A DNA stretch of 64,000 nucleotides from Puniceibacterium antarcticum (GCF_002760615.1 NZ_AWWI01000173.1:1-64000); one strand, 5' to 3'. Shown: positions 7,686 to 17,198, numbered from the stretch's first letter. Program-made: numbers and translations. Notes: generated by a model from the sequence alone, not told the origin.

Positions 7686-8378
7686 ATGACGAAAAATATC
7701 AGCCGTTCAGACGGGATCTATCGCGAGGTCAAGGAGATGGCCGCTCGCTTCGATTTCAAACCTGACGCGCGCATCAATGAAAGCGAACTTTCGCTTCGTC
7801 TCAACGTGTCCCGCACCCCCTTGCGCGAGGCGCTGAACCGTCTCGCATCCGAAGGATTTCTGACCTACCAGAGCGGTCAGGGGTTCTTTTGCCGCTCGCT
7901 CAACCCGCTGGAAATCCGCAACCTCTATGAGGCCCGCGCCGCCATCGAAGCTGAGGCCGTGCGCCTGGCCACCGACCGCGCCAGCGACGCAGAGCTAGAG
8001 GATCTCAACCAGTTCATCACCGACGCCCGCGCCACCTATCGGCCGGGCACCTCACCGGTGGAACTGGTGCGGCAGGATCAGGACTTTCACCTGCGCCTCG
8101 CGCATCTGTCGGGCAATGGCGAACTGCTGAAGCTGCTGGAAAACATCAATGCCCGCATCCATTACATCCGCCTGATCGACCTGCAGGCGATGAGCGAACA
8201 ACGCGGCGGACAGGATCTGGACAACCAGTCGCACGAACGCATCGTCGCCGCCATGCGCGCCAGAGATCGGATCGCAGCCTCGCAGCAGGTACGCGACCAT
8301 ATCGAAGAGCGCCTGAGCGAGGTCACAAACAACGTCAAACGCGCCTTCTCCCAAATCTACGTCCCGCAAGCGTCTTGA
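7686..8378 (+). CDS. GntR-family regulator, FCD (FadR-like) subfamily
   Basis: 230 aa. An N-terminal winged helix (INESELSLRLNVSRTPLREA) is followed by an all-helical FCD ligand domain (LYEARAAIEAEAVRLAT, QDFHLRLAHLSGN, HERIVAAMRARD) whose Asp/His residues usually bind metal and a carboxylate ligand. The ATG at 7686 is preferred over 7665 because AAGGTG lies 9 bases upstream. Such regulators repress nearby catabolic genes, but neither neighbour here is an obvious pathway gene, so its target is unknown. Confidence 0.85.
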   Translation: MTKNISRSDGIYREVKEMAARFDFKPDARINESELSLRLNVSRTPLREALNRLASEGFLTYQSGQGFFCRSLNPLEIRNLYEARAAIEAEAVRLATDRASDAELEDLNQFITDARATYRPGTSPVELVRQDQDFHLRLAHLSGNGELLKLLENINARIHYIRLIDLQAMSEQRGGQDLDNQSHERIVAAMRARDRIAASQQVRDHIEERLSEVTNNVKRAFSQIYVPQAS

Positions 8379-8407
8379 GACAGAAAGCATTGACCCAAAC
8401 CGGAAGC

Positions 8408-8860
8408 TCAGCGCCTCGGCAGCCCCGACAGGGTCACCACGGCGCAATAGTCACGCAATAGCCGGACCAGATTCTGATTGTGCTCTTCGGTGGCGTGTTT
8501 GACGATGTATCCCGCGACATTCTGGTCATAAGCCGCGTTGATACGACCCCGATCCCCCGAAGCGGACATGACCAGGATCACGCTGCGGCACAGCCAGCGA
8601 TCCTTTCGGATTTCGGCCACAAGATCCTCGTGCCCTCCCAGCGCCGAGTCGAGATCAAGAAGGATGACAAGACCACCAGCAATTTCGAAATTCCGATGCT
8701 TCAGATGGTCAATGGCGTTGGCCGCATCATCGAAACACTCGACCCGGAACCGAATCCCGTCTTCGGCAAGAGACTGGCGCAGGCTTCCGACATCGAAATC
8801 ATCACTGATGATCATCAGGACACCGGTCGAGCCGCGGCCAAATCCTTGGGCTGCAATCAT
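8408..8860 (-). CDS. Single-domain response regulator
   Basis: 150 aa, a CheY-like receiver only. The acidic pocket is SDDFD near the N-terminus, the phospho-acceptor Asp lies in ILLDLD, the conserved Ser in VMSAS, and the Lys in YIVKH. The longer loop and Glu/Arg content resemble phytochrome-associated Rcp-type receivers. No output domain and no kinase gene nearby, so it probably relays phosphate to or from an unlinked histidine kinase. The start at 8860 is not strongly supported; an internal ATG at about 8815 is possible. Confidence 0.75.
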   Translation of the reverse strand: MIAAQGFGRGSTGVLMIISDDFDVGSLRQSLAEDGIRFRVECFDDAANAIDHLKHRNFEIAGGLVILLDLDSALGGHEDLVAEIRKDRWLCRSVILVMSASGDRGRINAAYDQNVAGYIVKHATEEHNQNLVRLLRDYCAVVTLSGLPRR

Positions 8861-9520
8861 CGCAAGGGTCCGATTTCAGATTCGCCATCGACGCCTGCAG
8901 AGTCACGGGATTGCCGTTTCACATCTACTGGCGGGCCATTTGCATTGTGACGGCAGCCGTCCCGTTGCACATAGCCAACTTCAGCGCAGACCCGCATGTC
9001 TGGCTCTGTCTTGTTCATTCTTTATTTCACCATACCACTACCCGAATGGTTTTCGACGAAATCCATGAAAAAATCCTGAATCCGTTCAGCAAGGTTTCAA
9101 GAAATGTGAACAGATCCATAATTTTTACCCCCCTGAAATCACGCCCGATGCATACATCGGTAACGTGACCACACACGTCTCCCCGGACACATCTGTCAGG
9201 AAAGTCACGCAGGCCACGACCCCGTACCAGCCAGCATCCTCTTGAGGTCAAATCGGAATTTTACCAAAGATGCCCCGAATTCCAAAGCCGGGCACCTGGG
9301 ATCCTGCCGGAAATGGCCATGCGCAGGAATCTCGTTACAATCAATCTGGCTTTGGCGGCTGCCCCGACGCTCTGGCATCCAGCACTTTGGCACAAGTCCA
9401 TACACTGCGCCTGCCAATACGGAACGGCGATATCTTCGTCGCCCCGTTTCAGCGCCCGACTGATCCTTGGCGTGACCGGCGGCGCCTGGACGCCGCCGGT
9501 CTTTTGATCAAAGCCTCGCT
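8861..9520. other. 660-base region without a clear gene
   Basis: No conserved coding frame is seen. One very short minus-strand frame (9119 down to 9027, 30 aa, MDLFTFLETLLNGF...) has a G-rich site just upstream and could encode a small hydrophobic peptide, but nothing else supports it. The right end contains the hairpin at 9474-9501. Confidence 0.35.
9474..9501. terminator. Hairpin after the alcohol dehydrogenase operon
   Basis: Perfect 11-bp stem (GACCGGCGGCG / CGCCGCCGGTC) with a 6-base loop, 20 bases past the stop of the Fe-alcohol dehydrogenase. A TTTT tract follows on the plus strand only, so termination of the minus-strand operon would be imperfect or Rho-assisted. Confidence 0.55.
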
Positions 9521-10666
9521 TCAGAAACAGGCCCTGAGCAGCGCCGTGGTGTTTTCCACCGTCATCTCGACCGGGTTGCCGCCAACGCTCGGGTCCTGCA
9601 GGGCCGAGGCGACCAGCGCGTCGATATCCGGGTCCTTGACGCCCAGCGCAGTCAGGTTCGCCGGGATCTTCAACTCGGCATTCAGCGCGCCGACATAGTC
9701 GTAAAAACCCTGAAAACCGCCGTCGATTCCCAGATAGCGCGCCGCCATCTCAAGCCGGTCCTCAACCGCAGGCCGGTTGAACATCAGCACCGGCTGCATC
9801 ACCACGGCATTGGTCGTGCCGTGGTGCGTATGGTGCCAGGCGCCAATCGGGTGGCTCAGCGCATGGATCGCGCCAAGGCCCTTCTGGAACGCCGTAGCCC
9901 CCATCGCAGCGGCAGACATCATCTGACCACGCGCCTCGATATCGCTGCCATCGGCAAACGCACGCGGCAGGTAGTCTTTGACCAGCCGCATGCCTTCAAG
10001 CGCGATGCCTTGGCTCATCGGGTGGTAATGCGGCGAACAGAACGCCTCAAGACAATGGGCAAAGGCGTCCATGCCGGTGCCTGCGGTGATCATCGGCGGC
10101 ATGCCGATGGTCAGTTCCGGGTCGCAGATCACAACCTTGGGCAGCAGCAGCGGGTGGAAAATGATCTTTTTCTCATGGGTCTGCGAATTGGTGATCACGC
10201 TGGCGCGGCCCACTTCGGAACCGGTCCCGGCGGTGGTCGGCACGGCCACGATGGGGGCGATCACACTGGCATCGGCGCGGGTCCACCAGTCGCCGATATC
10301 CTCGAAATTCCATAGCGGGCGGGTCTGCCCGACCATAAAGGCAACCATCTTGGCAAGGTCGAGCCCCGAGCCACCGCCAAAGGCAATCACACCGTCGTGG
10401 CCGCCATCACGATAGGCTTTCACACCGGCTTCGACATTGTGCTCGGTCGGGTTGGGATCAACCTCGGAAAATATCGCGCGGCCCAGACCGGCGGCTTCGA
10501 CCAGATCCAGCGTCTTGGCCGTGATCGGAAGAGTGGCAAGCCCCTTGTCGGTGACCAGCAGGGGTTTCTTGATGCCCGCAGCGGCGCAGGCCTCGCCAAT
10601 CTCGGCGATGCGGCCCGCCCCGAAACGGATGGCGGTGGGATAGGACCAGTTGGCTTTCAGCGACAT
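9521..10666 (-). CDS. Iron-containing alcohol dehydrogenase
   Basis: 381 aa, normal length. The NAD-binding GGGSGLDLAKM motif, VPTTAGTGSEVG, and the metal-binding His residues in AFAHCLEAFCSPHYHP and ALSHPIGAWHHTHHG mark the group III Fe-ADH family. It follows the aldehyde dehydrogenase by 3 bases in an operon with a glutamine-synthetase-like ligase and a TRAP importer. From that context it probably oxidises a terminal hydroxyl, for instance on a gamma-glutamylated amino alcohol, to the aldehyde used by its neighbour. Substrate is inferred, not seen. Confidence 0.88.
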   Translation of the reverse strand: MSLKANWSYPTAIRFGAGRIAEIGEACAAAGIKKPLLVTDKGLATLPITAKTLDLVEAAGLGRAIFSEVDPNPTEHNVEAGVKAYRDGGHDGVIAFGGGSGLDLAKMVAFMVGQTRPLWNFEDIGDWWTRADASVIAPIVAVPTTAGTGSEVGRASVITNSQTHEKKIIFHPLLLPKVVICDPELTIGMPPMITAGTGMDAFAHCLEAFCSPHYHPMSQGIALEGMRLVKDYLPRAFADGSDIEARGQMMSAAAMGATAFQKGLGAIHALSHPIGAWHHTHHGTTNAVVMQPVLMFNRPAVEDRLEMAARYLGIDGGFQGFYDYVGALNAELKIPANLTALGVKDPDIDALVASALQDPSVGGNPVEMTVENTTALLRACF

Positions 10667-10669
10667 GGA

Positions 10670-12043
10670 TCAGGCTTTCTTCAGGTGATAGGATTTCGGA
10701 CGGGTCAGCGCGCGGTAACCGAGTTCCGACAGGCCCGCGCCACGCCCGGTCTGTTTACACCCGGTCCAGCACAGCGCCGGGTCCAGATAATCGGCACGGT
10801 TCATGAACACGGTGCCGGTTTCAAGCCGCGCACCGATGGCCTCAGCCGCAACCGCGTCCTTGGTAAAGATCGCGGCGGTCAGACCAAAGACGCTGTCGTT
10901 CATCAGGACGATCGCTTCTTCATCATCCTTGACCGGCATGATGCCGACCACGGGACCAAAGCTTTCGTCGCGCATCACACGCATGTCATGCGTCACATTG
11001 GTCAGCACCTGCGGCGTGAGGTAGGCGCCGCCATTATCGGCAGGCATCTTCGCGATATGCGCCTTGGCCCCCATGGCAACGGCTTCGTCGATCTGCGCAC
11101 GCACTTCCTTGGCGAAACGCACATTGGCCATCGGGCCCAGCGTCGTCGCCTGTTCCAGCGGGTTGCCCAGGTTCAGGGCGTTGACCCATGCCACGGCTTT
11201 TTCGACAAAAGCGTCATAGAGGCTTTCGTGCACGTATATCCGCTCGATCCCGCAGCAGCATTGCCCGGCATTGAACATCGCCCCATCCATCAGCCCATCG
11301 ACCGCAGCGTCCAGATCGGCATCGGCGCGGACATAGCCCGGATCCTTGCCACCCAGCTCGGTCGCAACGCCGGTAAAGGTGCCGGCTGCGGCACGTTCCA
11401 TCGCCTGACCACCGCCGACGGAGCCGGTGAAGTTGATGAAATCGAACGCATTCTCGGCGATCAGAGTCGAGGTTGTGTCATGGTCCAGCACGATGTTCTG
11501 GAACACGTCCTTGGGCACCCCGGCGGCATGATAGGCATCCGCCAGATGTTCGCCCACAAGGATGGTCTGCGATGCATGTTTCAGAATCACCGTATTGCCC
11601 GCAATCAGCGCGGGCGCGATGGTGTTGTTCGCCGTCATGTAGGGATAGTTCCAGGGCGCGACCACGAACACCACGCCATGCGGTTCAAAGGCGATCTTGC
11701 GCAGGGCCTTGTCGCTGTCCTCGATGACTTTCGGCGCCAAAGACTCAACCGCGATGCGGCCCATATGGCTCGCGCGTTCCTTGAACCCGCCAAACTCGCC
11801 GCCATAGCGCACGGGGCGCCCCATCTGATGCGCCAGTTCCAGAGTCATACGCTCTTTGCTCTGCTCGATCTGGTCGATGGCGCCCATCACCAGATCAATA
11901 CGTTCCTGCAAGGGGCGCGCGGCCCAAGCCGTTTGCGCGGCGCGCGCACGGGCCACGGCGTCCAGCGCGGCGTCCTTGCTCAACGCGTCACGGGTGGCAT
12001 AAACCGATCCGTCGATCGGTGAAATACAGCTGATTGTCGTCAT
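10670..12043 (-). CDS. NAD(P)-dependent aldehyde dehydrogenase
   Basis: 457 aa. ALDH landmarks are PWNYPYM, the cofactor-binding FTGSVGGGQ, the general base in ATELGGKDPG and the nucleophile in GQCCCGIER (three consecutive Cys), plus ESFGPVV. The ATG at 12043 is chosen: it lies 4 bases after the ligase stop with a TGAGGAC site inside the upstream gene. It should oxidise the aldehyde made by the Fe-ADH to a carboxylate. The cluster suggests a gamma-glutamyl-aminoaldehyde substrate, comparable to PuuC, but this is inference. Confidence 0.9.
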   Translation of the reverse strand: MTTISCISPIDGSVYATRDALSKDAALDAVARARAAQTAWAARPLQERIDLVMGAIDQIEQSKERMTLELAHQMGRPVRYGGEFGGFKERASHMGRIAVESLAPKVIEDSDKALRKIAFEPHGVVFVVAPWNYPYMTANNTIAPALIAGNTVILKHASQTILVGEHLADAYHAAGVPKDVFQNIVLDHDTTSTLIAENAFDFINFTGSVGGGQAMERAAAGTFTGVATELGGKDPGYVRADADLDAAVDGLMDGAMFNAGQCCCGIERIYVHESLYDAFVEKAVAWVNALNLGNPLEQATTLGPMANVRFAKEVRAQIDEAVAMGAKAHIAKMPADNGGAYLTPQVLTNVTHDMRVMRDESFGPVVGIMPVKDDEEAIVLMNDSVFGLTAAIFTKDAVAAEAIGARLETGTVFMNRADYLDPALCWTGCKQTGRGAGLSELGYRALTRPKSYHLKKA

Positions 12044-12047
12044 GTCC

Positions 12048-13412
12048 TCAGGCCCTTTCAAAGCCGCGCGCGATTTCCCAGTCGGTCACGGCGCGGTCAA
12101 ACTCTTCCTGTTCCCATTCTGCCGCCCGGGTGTAATGGTCAACCACATCATCGCCCAGAACCTCGCGCAGGAAGGCAGAATTGCGCAAGGTGCCGGTCGC
12201 CGCCATCAGGCTTTGCGGGATGTCCCCGGCCTTGGAATCCTCGTAGACGTCGCCGGTCGTCGGCGCGCCCAGCACCATATTGTCCTCGATCCCCTTGATC
12301 CCGGCCGCCAGCATCACGGCCTGCGCCAGATAGGGGTTGAGGTCGGATCCGCCAATGCGGCATTCGACCCGCACGCCCTTGGTTCCTGCGCCGCACAGGC
12401 GGAATCCGGCGGTGCGGTTGTCTACGGACCAGACGGTCTTGGTCGGCGCAAAGCTGCCCTTGGCAAAGCGTTTATAGCTGTTGACGTAAGGCGCCAGAAA
12501 ATAGGTGTAGTCGGGCGCATAGGCAATCAGCCCCGCCATGTAGTGTTTCATAAGCTCGGACATGCCCAGATCATCCGCCTTGTCTACAAAGGCGGGCGTG
12601 CCATCCTGCCACAGCGACTGGTGCACATGGCTGGAGGACCCGACACGGTCCGCATGCCATTTTGGCAGAAAGCTTGCCGCATGGCCGTGTTGCCAGGCGA
12701 TTTCCTTGACAGCATTTTTTGCGATGGTGTGAAAATCCGCGCAGTCGAGCGCGGGAGAATAGCGGATGTTCAGCTCTTCCTGACCGGCCTCGGCCTCGCC
12801 CTTGGAATTCTCGATCGGAATGCCCGCGGCGTAAAGATGATTGCGCACCGGGCGCATGATCATCTCTTCCTTTGTGGTCTGGAAGATATGGTAGTCCTGA
12901 TTGTAGCCGCTGATCGGGGTCAGATCGCGAAAGCCGCCCTTGCGGATCTCATCCAGGCTTTTCTCGAACAGGAAAAATTCCAGTTCCGTCGCCATCATCG
13001 CGTCAAAGCCCAGTTCGGCCAGGCGCGCGATCTGTTTCTTGAGGATTGCACGGGGGGAATGCGGCACCGGCTGATGATGGTGGTGATCAAGGATATCGCA
13101 CAGCACCATGGCCGTTCCCGCAAGCCAGGGAACCGGGCGCAGGGTAGACAGATCCGGCTGCAACACATAGTCGCCATACCCCGCCTGCCAGCTGGCCGAG
13201 GCATAGCCGGACGGCGTCGCCATTTCCAGATCGGTCGCCAGCAGGTAATTGCAGCAGTGGGTTTCCTCGTACGAGGTTTCGATGAAATTCGCCGCGTGGA
13301 AGCGCTTGCCCATCAGGCGGCCCTGCATATCGACCGCGCAGACCAGCACGGTGTCGATCACACCGCTGGCGACTTGGGATTTCAGGTCTTCAAAGCTCAG
13401 AGTGCCGGCCAT
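12048..13412 (-). CDS. Glutamine-synthetase-like gamma-glutamyl-amine ligase
   Basis: 454 aa. The catalytic GS domain is recognised from MATELEFFLF, ENSKGEAEAGQEELNIRY, the ATP/ammonium-region KWHADRVGSSSHVHQSLW, NSYKRF and RVECRIGGSDLNPYL. The sequence belongs with PuuA/GlnA4-like ligases, which join glutamate to an amine at ATP expense, rather than housekeeping GlnA; the Tyr adenylylation loop is not evident. Neighbours (ALDH, Fe-ADH, FGase-like hydrolase, TRAP importer) fit use of an amino alcohol such as ethanolamine as substrate. That substrate is an inference. Confidence 0.85.
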   Translation of the reverse strand: MAGTLSFEDLKSQVASGVIDTVLVCAVDMQGRLMGKRFHAANFIETSYEETHCCNYLLATDLEMATPSGYASASWQAGYGDYVLQPDLSTLRPVPWLAGTAMVLCDILDHHHHQPVPHSPRAILKKQIARLAELGFDAMMATELEFFLFEKSLDEIRKGGFRDLTPISGYNQDYHIFQTTKEEMIMRPVRNHLYAAGIPIENSKGEAEAGQEELNIRYSPALDCADFHTIAKNAVKEIAWQHGHAASFLPKWHADRVGSSSHVHQSLWQDGTPAFVDKADDLGMSELMKHYMAGLIAYAPDYTYFLAPYVNSYKRFAKGSFAPTKTVWSVDNRTAGFRLCGAGTKGVRVECRIGGSDLNPYLAQAVMLAAGIKGIEDNMVLGAPTTGDVYEDSKAGDIPQSLMAATGTLRNSAFLREVLGDDVVDHYTRAAEWEQEEFDRAVTDWEIARGFERA

Positions 13413-13438
13413 GGTATTCGTCCATTTTCGTGAGGGTT

Positions 13439-13462
13439 GGGGGCACCCGTACGGATGCCCCC
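13439..13462. promoter_or_regulatory. Intercistronic hairpin between dctP and the ligase gene
   Basis: GGGGGCA...TGCCCCC with an inner CCGTACGG palindrome forms an about 11-bp stem with one mismatch. Hairpins after TRAP or ABC binding-protein genes commonly stabilise the upstream message, raising binding-protein levels over downstream genes. No T-run follows. Confidence 0.5.
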
Positions 13463-13472
13463 GGTTTCAGGT

Positions 13473-14510
13473 TCAGCCAAAGGTATAGGGGGGGCCTGCC
13501 TTGCTGATGACCTCGTTATAGTCCTCAAAGATCTTGACGATCTTGGCATGCACTTCGCCTTCTCCGGCGACCTCTTTCCAGAACACCTTGGCGGCCTCTT
13601 CGACCTGCACCCATTCCTCTTGCGGGATCGAGCGCAACTGAAGCTTGTCGCCCTGCGCACGCAGGCGCGCCTCGCCGCCCCAGTACCACTGGTTGCGGTA
13701 GGTGTGACCGGCCTCAATGCCTGACATCACGATGGCCTTGAGGTGTTCGGGCAGATCGGCCCACTGTTTCTGGTTCACAAAGAACGACCCGATCCAGGCG
13801 CCCGAGATGTTGTTGGTCAGGAAGTAGTCGGTCACATCCGCCCAGCCGACAGTGTAATCCTCGGTGATGCCCGACCAAGCCATGCCGTCCAGCTCGCCGG
13901 TCTGCACGGCGACCTGTGCATCCTCGTAGGGAATGGACACGGGAACCACACCAAACTGCGACAGGAACCGGCCCGCCGTGGGGAAGGTATAAAGCTTCAG
14001 ACCATCCAGATCGGCCAGCGACGTGACCTCTTTCTTGGTGTTGAAGTTGCAGGGATCCTGACCCGCAGCGGACAGCCACTGGACGCCAACCTTGGCGTAT
14101 TCTTCACGCCAGATATCGGCAAGACCGTACTGGTTGAACAGCACAGGCACATCCAGCGAATGCTTGGTCGCCAGCGGGAAGTATCCGCCAAACACCTGCA
14201 GCGGTGTGGGCGAGGCCATGGAATCGTCGTCCGAATGCACAGCGTCGATGGTGCCGCGCTGCAGCGCCTGGAACAGCTCGCCTGTGGGCACGATCTGGTC
14301 GGCGTAATACAGCTCGATCTCCATCTCGCCGTTGGCGGCGTTGTTGATGTAGTCGATGGTCGGTTTGGTCACAAACTCACCCAAGGCCGCACCGGCATAG
14401 GTCTGAAAGCGCCATTTGATCGGCGTCTGGGCGCGGACGATGGCGGGGCTTGCCACCGCAGCGGCACCGCCAAGGGCGGCGGTGCGCAGGAAGGAACGTC
14501 TCGAAGTCAT
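13473..14510 (-). CDS. TRAP transporter solute-binding protein (DctP type)
   Basis: 345 aa. A twin-arginine signal (TSRRSFLRTAALGG, then AIVRAQ) precedes the DctP fold: IELYYADQIVPTGELFQALQ, DLDGLKLYTFPTAGRFLSQF, and ELDGMAWSGITEDY around the ligand site. It captures the substrate in the periplasm and hands it to the DctQM membrane pair encoded just upstream. The invariant family Arg that binds carboxylates appears to be replaced or shifted in the GLKLYTFP region, which would fit a non-carboxylate or amine-type ligand. This residue reading needs alignment. Confidence 0.9.
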   Translation of the reverse strand: MTSRRSFLRTAALGGAAAVASPAIVRAQTPIKWRFQTYAGAALGEFVTKPTIDYINNAANGEMEIELYYADQIVPTGELFQALQRGTIDAVHSDDDSMASPTPLQVFGGYFPLATKHSLDVPVLFNQYGLADIWREEYAKVGVQWLSAAGQDPCNFNTKKEVTSLADLDGLKLYTFPTAGRFLSQFGVVPVSIPYEDAQVAVQTGELDGMAWSGITEDYTVGWADVTDYFLTNNISGAWIGSFFVNQKQWADLPEHLKAIVMSGIEAGHTYRNQWYWGGEARLRAQGDKLQLRSIPQEEWVQVEEAAKVFWKEVAGEGEVHAKIVKIFEDYNEVISKAGPPYTFG

Positions 14511-14561
14511 GGTCTTCTCCTTGTTGGTTGGGGTCTGCTCCGTTTGCCGGAGTTCTTGGGG

Positions 14562-15887
14562 TTAATTTGCGTAAACGTAATTGGGCAGCCACAGGGCGAT
14601 CTGCGGAAAGATCATGACAACAGCCAGCGCCAGAGCCATGACCAGAACAAACGGCAGGATCGACTGATAGATATCCTGGATCGAGATTTCCGGCGGCGCC
14701 ATTGCACGCATCAGGAACAGGTTATAGCCAAAGGGCGGCGTCATGTAGGCGATCTGGCAGGTGATCGTGTAAAGCACACCGTACCAGACCAGATCAAAGC
14801 CCAGCTCCCCCACCAGCGGCACATAAAGCGGCGCAACAATGACCAGCATTGCGGTGTCGTCCAGAAAGGTGCCCATCACGATAAAGCTCAGCTGCATCAG
14901 GATCAGGATCACCCAGGGGTTCAGCCCCAGCTGTTCGGTAAACAGCCCCGAGATCGCCTTGACCGCGCCCAGCCCGTCGAACACCGCGCCAAAGGCCAGC
15001 GCGGCGAGGATGATCCACATGAACATGCAAGTGATGCCAAGCGTGTTTCTGACGGAATTCTCAAACACCTCGCGCGTCATGCGCCCCTTGAGAACCGCCG
15101 CCATGAACGCGGCCATTGCGCCGATGGCCGAGCTTTCCACCAGCGATGTCCAGCCGTTCACAAAGGGCACCATCATCACTGCAAAGATGCCCAGCGGCAG
15201 CGCGCCCGCCCCCAGAAGTCGCATCTTTTCCGCCATCGGAATGTCACGTTCTTCGCGTGGCAGCACCGGGCCGAGTTCCGGGTTCCGCCAGCAGCGGATC
15301 ACGATATAGGCGATGAACATGCCCGCCATCATCAGCCCCGGGATCACCCCGGCCAGCCAGAGCTGCCCAACCGGCTGGCGCGCGATCATTGCATAAAGCA
15401 CCAGCACAACCGATGGCGGCACAAGGATGCCCAGACTTGACCCAGCCTGGATCACCCCCGTCACCATCCGCTTGTCATAGCCGCGCTTGAGCAGCTCTGG
15501 CAGGGCAATGGTCGACCCGATGGCCATACCTGCCACTGACAGCCCGTTCATGGCTGAAATAAGTACCATCAGACCAATCGTGCCGATGGCCAGACCACCG
15601 CGCAACCCACCCATCCAGACGTGGAACATCTTGTAAAGATCATCGGCAATTTTGGATTCCGACAGCACGTAGCCCATGAAGATGAACATCGGCAGGGTCA
15701 GCAGCGGATACCACTTCATCAGCTTCATCGCCGCCGAAAACCCGATGTCATAGCCACCCCGGTCGCCCCACAGCAGCAGGGCCGCCATCACTGCGACAAA
15801 CCCGATGGCGCCGAACACCCGCTGACCGGTCAGCAGCATCAGCATCATTGTCGCGAACATCAGCGTGGCAATCAGATCGTAGGACAT
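14562..15887 (-). CDS. TRAP transporter large membrane subunit (DctM)
   Basis: 441 aa with about twelve hydrophobic segments, the size and pattern of DctM. LPMFIFMGYVLSESKIADDLY near residue 75 and GSSLGILVPPSVVLVLYA are family landmarks. It is the sodium-coupled channel subunit. Its ATG shares one base with the stop of the small subunit (TGATG), so translation is coupled. Confidence 0.92.
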   Translation of the reverse strand: MSYDLIATLMFATMMLMLLTGQRVFGAIGFVAVMAALLLWGDRGGYDIGFSAAMKLMKWYPLLTLPMFIFMGYVLSESKIADDLYKMFHVWMGGLRGGLAIGTIGLMVLISAMNGLSVAGMAIGSTIALPELLKRGYDKRMVTGVIQAGSSLGILVPPSVVLVLYAMIARQPVGQLWLAGVIPGLMMAGMFIAYIVIRCWRNPELGPVLPREERDIPMAEKMRLLGAGALPLGIFAVMMVPFVNGWTSLVESSAIGAMAAFMAAVLKGRMTREVFENSVRNTLGITCMFMWIILAALAFGAVFDGLGAVKAISGLFTEQLGLNPWVILILMQLSFIVMGTFLDDTAMLVIVAPLYVPLVGELGFDLVWYGVLYTITCQIAYMTPPFGYNLFLMRAMAPPEISIQDIYQSILPFVLVMALALAVVMIFPQIALWLPNYVYAN

Positions 15888-16444
15888 CAGATCGCCTCAC
15901 CTTTCAGCCGCAGCACGTCTTTCAACAGCTCGGAAATACATTGCAGCAGCATGAGGAATATCCCGAGAATCATGATGGTTTTGATCGGCCACAGCCAGGG
16001 CCGCCAGCCCGAGGGCGAAGTTTCCAGATAGCCGATCTCTTCGCTGCCGGTGATCAGCCCGCCAAAGAACGAAATCGGTTCTGTCCCGAAATAACCAAGG
16101 CTGTAAGCGGTCGATCCGATGGCGCCGTAAAGCAGCACACAGAGGTAGAAGATCAGGAACAGCACGGTGAACAGATCCACCACCGCCTTCTTGCGCGGGG
16201 ACCATTCACCATACAGCAGATCCATCCGCACGTTTGATCCCAGCTGGATCGAATAGGGCCCGCCGAGGATGTAATAGGCGACCATGGTGAACTGCGCCAT
16301 TTCCAGCGTCCACAGCGTGGGCGTGAAAAACGTCTTGTTGATTGATGAGATCAGCAAGATCCCCATCAGCACAAAGATCCCGTACATCATGATCCGACCA
16401 AGGCGGTGGTTGAAGCCATCCACACCACGGATAAACTTACGCAT
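15887..16444 (-). CDS. TRAP transporter small membrane subunit (DctQ)
   Basis: 185 aa from the ATG at 16444. Four hydrophobic segments, with the characteristic WTLEMAQFTMVAYYILGG and VRMDLLYGEWSPRKKAVVDL regions of DctQ. A longer frame (to 16540) overlaps the upstream hydrolase and is not preferred; the chosen start overlaps that gene by 8 bp. It partners DctM in the inner membrane. Confidence 0.88.
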   Translation of the reverse strand: MRKFIRGVDGFNHRLGRIMMYGIFVLMGILLISSINKTFFTPTLWTLEMAQFTMVAYYILGGPYSIQLGSNVRMDLLYGEWSPRKKAVVDLFTVLFLIFYLCVLLYGAIGSTAYSLGYFGTEPISFFGGLITGSEEIGYLETSPSGWRPWLWPIKTIMILGIFLMLLQCISELLKDVLRLKGEAI

Positions 16445-17198
16445 CGCGTCCCCCCTGCACTGTTTCCAGCGCCTCACGTACCCAGCCTGCCAGCATTGCG
16501 GCAATCGACTGCTGCTGCGCCTCGGTCGCGATAAGATCATTGCGGATTTCGATCATCACATTCGGATGCCCGCCCGGCAAAGCATGTTCCCGCAAGGTAT
16601 GGGTCACACGGTCCTCGGGGCCATAGGGCGCGTTGCGCTGGACGTTCAGCAGCGTATGCCGCGCCGCACTGTCCAGCATCGCATCGGCCAGACGCGTGTC
16701 ACTGTCATGCAACACACCGATCTCAACCGTCCGAGGCTGACCATGAAACACCCGGGTAAAGCTGTGAATGGTCACGATCACCGGCGCCGCCACGGTCGCA
16801 ACCTCCTGCGCAAGCGCGGCGCGAAAGGGGGCGTAATACCGGCGCGCCCGCTCGGCCCGGTCCGCCTCGGACAGATCCGCATTGCCCGGCACCACGATCA
16901 CTTCGCTTTGCGCTGGCATGGCGTCGGGCGCCTCGGGCGGGCGATTGCAGTCATAGACCAGCCGCGAAACGTTCGACGCGACCAGCACCGCATCCAACTC
17001 TGCTGCCATACGTTCTGCCACTGCCATGGCACCCGGATCCCAGGCAGCGTGGCTCAGACGATCCGCCTCGGACAGACCCAGACCTTTCAGCCCCTCGGGG
17101 ATAAAGGCCGAAGCATGTTCGCAGACCAGCACCACAGCGCTGGAACCGCCACACACCGTGACGATGGACTGGTTTTCTGAGGTCGCAATCCCTGACAT
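16437..17198 (-). CDS. N-formylglutamate-amidohydrolase-family enzyme
   Basis: 253 aa. The family's metal-site motifs are visible: VLVCEHASAFIP, HAAWDPGA, SRLVYDCNRP and VTIHSFTRVF, with a C-terminal VMIEIRNDLIA. It differs clearly from the bona fide HutG at 22341. As the first gene of the TRAP/ligase/dehydrogenase operon, it may hydrolyse the gamma-glutamyl or other N-substituted glutamate product of this pathway and release free glutamate. A GGGGGACAG site precedes the ATG at 17198. The substrate is inferred from context. Confidence 0.8.
   Translation of the reverse strand: MSGIATSENQSIVTVCGGSSAVVLVCEHASAFIPEGLKGLGLSEADRLSHAAWDPGAMAVAERMAAELDAVLVASNVSRLVYDCNRPPEAPDAMPAQSEVIVVPGNADLSEADRAERARRYYAPFRAALAQEVATVAAPVIVTIHSFTRVFHGQPRTVEIGVLHDSDTRLADAMLDSAARHTLLNVQRNAPYGPEDRVTHTLREHALPGGHPNVMIEIRNDLIATEAQQQSIAAMLAGWVREALETVQGGRDA

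Noticed and set aside
10397-12022. Long plus-strand open frame (541 codons) over the dehydrogenase genes
   Set aside because: It is antisense to clearly conserved Fe-ADH and ALDH genes, His/Arg/Gly-rich and has no recognisable motif; a typical high-GC shadow.
13743-15440. Long plus-strand open frame (565 codons) across dctP and dctM
   Set aside because: Antisense to TRAP genes with intact family motifs; composition (His/Gln/Arg-rich) is that of a shadow frame.
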